Under the pieces are notes generated by a model, which saw only the letters and a list, made by a program, of their open reading frames with translations, ran no database searches and had not been told where the DNA came from. Below, one piece after another: positions 12,253 through 15,432 of a stretch of 15,432 nt of DNA. Location of the stretch: contig QGUS01000010.1 of the NCBI GenBank assembly GCA_003242515.1, positions 1-15,432 of the forward strand, read 5' to 3'. Source of the stretch: Actinomycetota bacterium. Lineage in GTDB: Bacteria > Actinomycetota > Acidimicrobiia > Spongiisociales > ZC4RG35. A program made the translations under genes and the position numbers. The stretch's first letter is position 1. Each line of letters opens with the position of its first letter.

Positions 12253-12972
12253 TCAGTATGGCCCCCGCCACCGCAGCACGAGGAGATGGCCCCCGGTCTC
12301 GGCGAACCCCATCCGGGAGTACAGCCGACGGGCCGCGTCGCCGTCCCGCTGGGTGTTGAGGATCATCAGGCGCGCCCCCGCCCCTGAGGCCCAGGAGAGG
12401 GACGCAGCCACCAGGGACTCGCCCAGTCCCCGGCCCCTCGCCTCGGGCCGCACGGCGAGGCGCTGCAGGTAGGAGAAGCCGAACTCGGCCCCGACGATGG
12501 CGAAGCCGTCGATCGCCTCCTCGCCGGTGACCAGGACCGCCCCGCGTCGGGTCGACCGCAGCGCCTCCTCCAGCCCGAGCCGCCCCATCCGCCAGAACCC
12601 GTCGAAGGAGGCGTCGTCGATGGCGACGATCTCGTCCCAGGGCGGCTCCACGGCCTGGCGGACCGGATGGGCAGGTGCGGGCCGGGAGTCCACGGCCCGT
12701 TCCATGACGATCAGCTTCTCGTACTCCTCGAACCCGGCCCGTCTCCACATCGGGCTGGCGGACGGGAAGAGCGCCGGGGAGTGCACCGGGGCCGCGCCCA
12801 TCCCGGCGAGCGTCCGGCACACGGCCTCGAGGAACTGGTGGCTGCCGCGGACCATCCGTACCTGGCTCCCGGGCCAGGAGTCGCTCCACGGTCTCGCCTC
12901 GGCCTTTGCCCATCCCCTGCGGAGGACGATGCGGCCGGGCCAGGTCCCCTCGATCGAGGGTAGGTCGCGCAT
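12253..12972 (-). CDS. GNAT-family N-acetyltransferase, apparently tandem with a degenerate first half
   Basis: GNAT proteins move an acetyl group from acetyl-CoA to an amine. The C-terminal half (about 112-239) has the full fold, with LQRLAVRPEARGRGLGESLV carrying the acetyl-CoA-binding RGRGLG at 179-184, and NTQRDGDAARRLYSRMGF. The first half (1-95) ends in MWRRAGFEEYEKLIVMER, resembling the end of a second GNAT fold without its cofactor motif. Total length is 239 residues. Substrate is unknown. ATG 12972 is chosen because upstream codons would run into the divergent gene; codons past it are low-complexity Arg/Pro. It is the first gene of the operon with the pseudokinase and sigM. Confidence 0.82.
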   Translation of the reverse strand: MRDLPSIEGTWPGRIVLRRGWAKAEARPWSDSWPGSQVRMVRGSHQFLEAVCRTLAGMGAAPVHSPALFPSASPMWRRAGFEEYEKLIVMERAVDSRPAPAHPVRQAVEPPWDEIVAIDDASFDGFWRMGRLGLEEALRSTRRGAVLVTGEEAIDGFAIVGAEFGFSYLQRLAVRPEARGRGLGESLVAASLSWASGAGARLMILNTQRDGDAARRLYSRMGFAETGGHLLVLRWRGPY

Positions 12973-12978
12973 TGTGGG

Positions 12979-12984
12979 AGAGTA
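12979..12984 (-). promoter_or_regulatory. Candidate leaderless -10 box for the GNAT operon
   Basis: The minus strand reads TACTCT here (TANNNT), separated by six bases from the A of the GNAT ATG at 12972. This is the spacing of leaderless actinobacterial promoters, and the GNAT gene has no Shine-Dalgarno sequence. The box overlaps the start codon of the divergent deacetylase gene. No matching -35 is evident. Confidence 0.4.
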
Positions 12985-13997
12985 TGGACGACATGCGTTT
13001 GGTGGTCGCCAGCCACCCGGTCTCCCACGACCACGCCACCGGTGTGGGGCATCCGGAGCGACCCGAGCGCGTCTCGGCCGTGATGCGGGGCATCGAGCTC
13101 TCCGGCCTGGAGACGATCCGCATCGAGTCCCCGGTGATCGACCAGGTCGACCTGTTGCGGGTCCACGACGAGGACTACGTCGACTACATCGAGTGGTTCT
13201 GCCGGAAGGGCGGCGGCCACCTCGACGGGGACACCGTGGCATCGCCCGACTCCTGGGAGGCCGCGCTCCGCTCCGCCGGCGCCGTGACCGCGGTGGTCGA
13301 GGAGCTGACCGGCCGCACCGGGACCGCCGGCTTCGCCGTCACCCGACCGCCCGGCCACCACGCCCTGCGGGACCGGGCGATGGGGTTCTGCCTCTTCAAC
13401 AACGTCGCCGTCGCCGCCGCCCGGATCCGGGCGCGGGGCCAGACCGTCGCCGTCGTCGACTGGGACGTCCACCACGGGAACGGGACGCAGGCCACCTTCC
13501 TCGACGACGAGGGCGTGCTCTACGTCTCGCTCCACCAGAACCCGCTCTACCCCCACGAGGGCGTCGTCGAGGACATCGACCGCGGGGCGGCCGGGACCAC
13601 CGTCAACATCCCCCTCATGCCGTACACGGGCGGGGAGGCCTACCGGGAGGCCTTCGACGGGATCGTCATGCCCCTCCTGGAGCACTTCGAGCCCGACTGG
13701 GTCCTCGTGTCGGCGGGGTACGACGCCCACCACGACGACCCCCTCGCCCACATGTCCCTCACCGCCTCCGACTACGGATGGATGGCGGCGAGGCTCACGG
13801 TCACCTTCCCGCCGGAGCGGACCGTAGTTGCCCTGGAGGGCGGCTACGACCTCGCCGGCCTGGAGGAGGGCGTCGCGGCCACGGTGAGGGGCCTGGCGGG
13901 TGAGATCCCCGGCGGGGCCCCGATCCCGTCCCTCCACGACCAGTCCGGGGTCCTCGAGCGGGTCCACGCGGCGGTCCGGCGCCACTGGGCGATCTGA
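12984..13997 (+). CDS. HDAC-like zinc deacetylase (class II HDAC/AcuC/acetylpolyamine hydrolase superfamily)
   Basis: The arginase-deacetylase fold removes acetyl groups from lysines, polyamines or small metabolites. The 337-residue product has HPERPERV at 23-30, the catalytic His dyad in RPPGHHALRD (H125, H126), GFCLFNNVAVAA, the zinc ligands D161 and H163 in VDWDVHHGNGTQ, the third ligand D247 in SAGYDAHHDD, and the catalytic Tyr288 in EGGYDLAG. All expected active-site residues are present, so it should be active; the substrate cannot be told from sequence. No signal peptide. Start is ATG 12984 or ATG 12993; GGGAG at 12976-12980 lies between. It diverges from the GNAT gene by 11 bp, pairing a deacetylase with an acetyltransferase. 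Confidence 0.92.
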   Translation: MDDMRLVVASHPVSHDHATGVGHPERPERVSAVMRGIELSGLETIRIESPVIDQVDLLRVHDEDYVDYIEWFCRKGGGHLDGDTVASPDSWEAALRSAGAVTAVVEELTGRTGTAGFAVTRPPGHHALRDRAMGFCLFNNVAVAAARIRARGQTVAVVDWDVHHGNGTQATFLDDEGVLYVSLHQNPLYPHEGVVEDIDRGAAGTTVNIPLMPYTGGEAYREAFDGIVMPLLEHFEPDWVLVSAGYDAHHDDPLAHMSLTASDYGWMAARLTVTFPPERTVVALEGGYDLAGLEEGVAATVRGLAGEIPGGAPIPSLHDQSGVLERVHAAVRRHWAI

Positions 13998-14071
13998 CCC
14001 ATCTGCCCTCAACTCCCGGCCTACAACGGTCGATAACAACCGGGACCGCCATCGACTCGGGGACTCACAAC

Positions 14072-15148
14072 ATGGAAAGAGACATCGACGCCTTGCTGCA
14101 GACGGCCGTGGCGCTGGACGCCACGGACATCCACCTTAAGGTGGGTTCGCCGCCGATCGTGCGGTCGGGCGGTGAGCTCCGCCGTCTCGCCGACTTCGGG
14201 ACCCTGCGTCCCGACGACACCTCGGCCTACGCCGAGGCCCTCTTCACCGACAAGGCGCGGGCAGACTTCGCCGCCCACGGCACCGCGGACTTCGCCTACG
14301 GCAAGCAGGAGCTGGGCCGCTTCCGGATCACCGCCTTCCGCCAGCGCGGCTCCGTGAGCCTGGTGCTGCGCCGCGTCCAGGCCGGCAGCCGGTCCTTCTC
14401 CGACCTCGGCCTTCCCCGCATCGCCGAGAAGGTGGCCGGCTCCCGCTCCGGGCTGGCGATCGTGACCGGTCCGTCGTCCTCCGGCAAGACCACGACGGTG
14501 TCCTCGATCATCGACTGGATCAACACCCACCAGAGCCGGGCGATCCTCACCATCGAGGATCCGATCGAGGTGCTCCACCCGGACAAGAACTCCGTGGTGG
14601 TCCAGCGCGAGGTCGGCGTCGACACGCCCGACATGGCGACCGCGATCCGCAGCGCCCTGCGCCACGACGTCGACGTGATCATGCTCTCCGAGATCACCGA
14701 CGCCGAGGCGGCTCGCGCCGCCCTGTCCGCCGCCGAGACCGGGCACCTCGTCATCACGACGATGCGGACCAAGGACCCGGCCGAGACGATCTCCCGCTTC
14801 GTGACGATGTTCCCGGAGTCGCAGCAGCCGGTGATCCGCACCATGCTGGCGAACCACCTGCTGGCGATCATCAGCCAGCTGCTGCTCGACGGCCCCATGG
14901 GACGGGTCCTGACCACCGAGGTGCTCACCAACAACGAGCGCTTCCAGGACTGGGTCGTCCGTGGCGGCGACACGCAGGCGCTGCTCGACATCATCAAGGA
15001 CGGCGGCTTCTACGGCATGCAGACATTCGACCAGGCGTTCGTCCGGGCGATCTCGGACGGTGCGCTCGACGTCGAGACGGTCCTGCCGCACGCCCGCAAC
15101 ACGCACGAGTTGCGCGCCAAGGTGATGTCCACGGGCGTCGCCGTTTGA
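14072..15148 (+). CDS. PilT-like type IV pilus/type II secretion ATPase with divergent motifs
   Basis: PilT-family hexameric ATPases power pilus retraction. The 358-residue product has the N-terminal PAS-like region with LDATDIHLKVGSPP at 15-28, Walker A GPSSSGKTT at 133-141, the Asp box TIEDPIEVLHPDKN at 160-173, QREVGVDT at 178-185, and the C-terminal GMQTFDQAF. Two motifs depart from the usual PilT pattern: the Walker B end GEMRD is SEITD (206-210), and the His box GTLHT is TTMRT (229-233), losing the His. The Walker B Glu is kept (E207). Length is normal. No other pilus gene lies in the window. Start ATG 14072 has no strong ribosome site. A strong hairpin follows the stop. PilT-like descent is secure; retraction activity is not. 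Confidence 0.88.
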   Translation: MERDIDALLQTAVALDATDIHLKVGSPPIVRSGGELRRLADFGTLRPDDTSAYAEALFTDKARADFAAHGTADFAYGKQELGRFRITAFRQRGSVSLVLRRVQAGSRSFSDLGLPRIAEKVAGSRSGLAIVTGPSSSGKTTTVSSIIDWINTHQSRAILTIEDPIEVLHPDKNSVVVQREVGVDTPDMATAIRSALRHDVDVIMLSEITDAEAARAALSAAETGHLVITTMRTKDPAETISRFVTMFPESQQPVIRTMLANHLLAIISQLLLDGPMGRVLTTEVLTNNERFQDWVVRGGDTQALLDIIKDGGFYGMQTFDQAFVRAISDGALDVETVLPHARNTHELRAKVMSTGVAV

Positions 15149-15213
15149 GGCTTGCGCTCGAGGGGGTACCGAGCCCCCGCCGAACGCACTAGCCATTCCT
15201 CCTCCGATGGCTG

Positions 15214-15244
15214 ACGAGGGCCGACCCGCCGGGTCGGCCCTCGT
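15214..15244 (+). terminator. Strong hairpin terminator after the PilT-like gene
   Basis: A perfect 14-bp stem (ACGAGGGCCGACCC / GGGTCGGCCCTCGT) closes a 3-nt loop at 15228-15230, 66 bases after the stop of the PilT-like gene. The T-run is minimal, as often in high-GC Actinomycetota. A weaker 5-bp GGGGG/CCCCC hairpin precedes it at 15162-15178. The symmetry allows it to act on either strand. Confidence 0.75.
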
Positions 15245-15273
15245 TCATGGGTGCCGATAACCTGGGGCATCCC

Positions 15274-15432
15274 GTGCCCTCCCTCGACGTCCTGCGAGCG
15301 CCTGACCTGCCGCCGGCACAGCTGGCCGGCCTCTTCGCCGAAGCCGGGGAGCAGCTATACCTCGTCGGCGGCTGCGTCCGCGACGCCCTCCTGGGCCGGG
15401 ACGTGGACGACCTGGACTTCGACTTCGCCACC
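15274..15432 (+). CDS. cca: CCA tRNA nucleotidyltransferase, N-terminal part only
   Basis: This enzyme adds or repairs the 3' CCA of tRNAs. The visible N-terminus has the nucleotidyltransferase hallmark LYLVGGCVRDALLGRD followed by DVDDLDFDFAT, that is GGxVRDxLLGR and the DxD metal-binding pair. It runs off the window. GTG 15274 is chosen as start: the alternative ATG 15247 lies only three bases from the foot of a strong terminator hairpin, where no ribosome site is available, while GTG has GGGG about six bases upstream. The homologue (pcnA) lies beside the sigM-cwlM block in M. tuberculosis, which fits the synteny. The family also contains poly(A) polymerases; the actinobacterial context favours CCA addition. 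Confidence 0.88.
   Translation, partial: MPSLDVLRAPDLPPAQLAGLFAEAGEQLYLVGGCVRDALLGRDVDDLDFDFAT

Noticed and set aside
11426..13123. A 565-residue fusion reading through the GNAT region into the pseudokinase
   Set aside because: The upstream part is a wrong-frame reading of the GNAT gene; the kinase fold begins just after ATG 12247.
15162..15178. GGGGG/CCCCC hairpin as an independent terminator
   Set aside because: Only five base pairs with a 7-nt loop; the 14-bp hairpin downstream is far stronger.
12711..15196. Two long minus-strand frames over the deacetylase and PilT-like genes
   Set aside because: Both are shadows of genes with intact catalytic motifs.

Overview
The window is a GC-rich chromosomal segment spanning the replication origin of a bacterium, most probably a member of Actinomycetota outside the well-known mycobacterial and streptomycete groups (an Acidimicrobiia-like lineage is my guess). 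The evidence is the gene order. Reading left to right it is dnaN-dnaA on the minus strand, then rpmH-rnpA-yidD-yidC-jag-rsmG-parA-parB on the plus strand, then, read back on the minus strand, a membrane pseudokinase, an ECF sigma factor, its anti-sigma factor, a small membrane protein, trxB, trxA and cwlM, and finally a CCA tRNA nucleotidyltransferase. From memory, this is close to the Mycobacterium tuberculosis block pcnA ... mviN (with a pseudokinase domain)-sigM-rsmA-trxB2-trxC-cwlM ... parB-parA-gid-jag-yidC-yidD-rnpA-rpmH-dnaA-dnaN. The first 27 bases are not genomic; they are residual Tn5/Nextera read-1 adapter, so dnaN is cut by the contig end.

Region 1 (1-2837) is the origin. dnaN (partial) and dnaA are transcribed leftwards. 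The gap between dnaA and rpmH (2363-2837) carries a perfect actinobacterial DnaA box, several degenerate boxes in inverted pairs, a run of helically phased TCGCG words next to an AT-richer stretch, a likely dnaA promoter (minus) and a strong rpmH promoter (plus). The short dnaA-dnaN gap (812-985) holds a second AT-rich patch and degenerate DnaA boxes, so the origin may be bipartite.

Region 2 (2838-7505) is one compact plus-strand operon with overlapping or nearly abutting genes: ribosomal protein L34, RNase P protein, the membrane-insertion pair YidD/YidC, the RNA-binding protein Jag/KhpB, the 16S rRNA methyltransferase RsmG, and the ParA/ParB segregation pair. Two parS sites lie inside it, one at the jag/rsmG junction and one within parA.

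Region 3 (7495-12972) is a minus-strand envelope and redox cluster: GNAT, transmembrane pseudokinase, SigM-like ECF sigma factor, zinc-motif-free anti-sigma factor, a two-helix membrane protein, thioredoxin reductase, thioredoxin and a CwlM-like protein whose amidase domain has lost its catalytic residues. Most junctions are coupled by overlap or very short gaps. Two proteins in the cluster, the kinase-like and the amidase-like ones, are pseudoenzymes. This suggests a regulatory rather than catalytic module linking envelope sensing, redox state and peptidoglycan synthesis.

Region 4 (12984-15432, plus strand) holds a class II HDAC-like deacetylase with a complete active site, divergent from the GNAT gene by only 11 bp; a lone PilT-like ATPase with altered Walker B and His-box residues; a strong hairpin terminator; and the 5' end of the CCA-adding enzyme. 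No tRNA, rRNA, CRISPR array, insertion sequence or prophage was seen.
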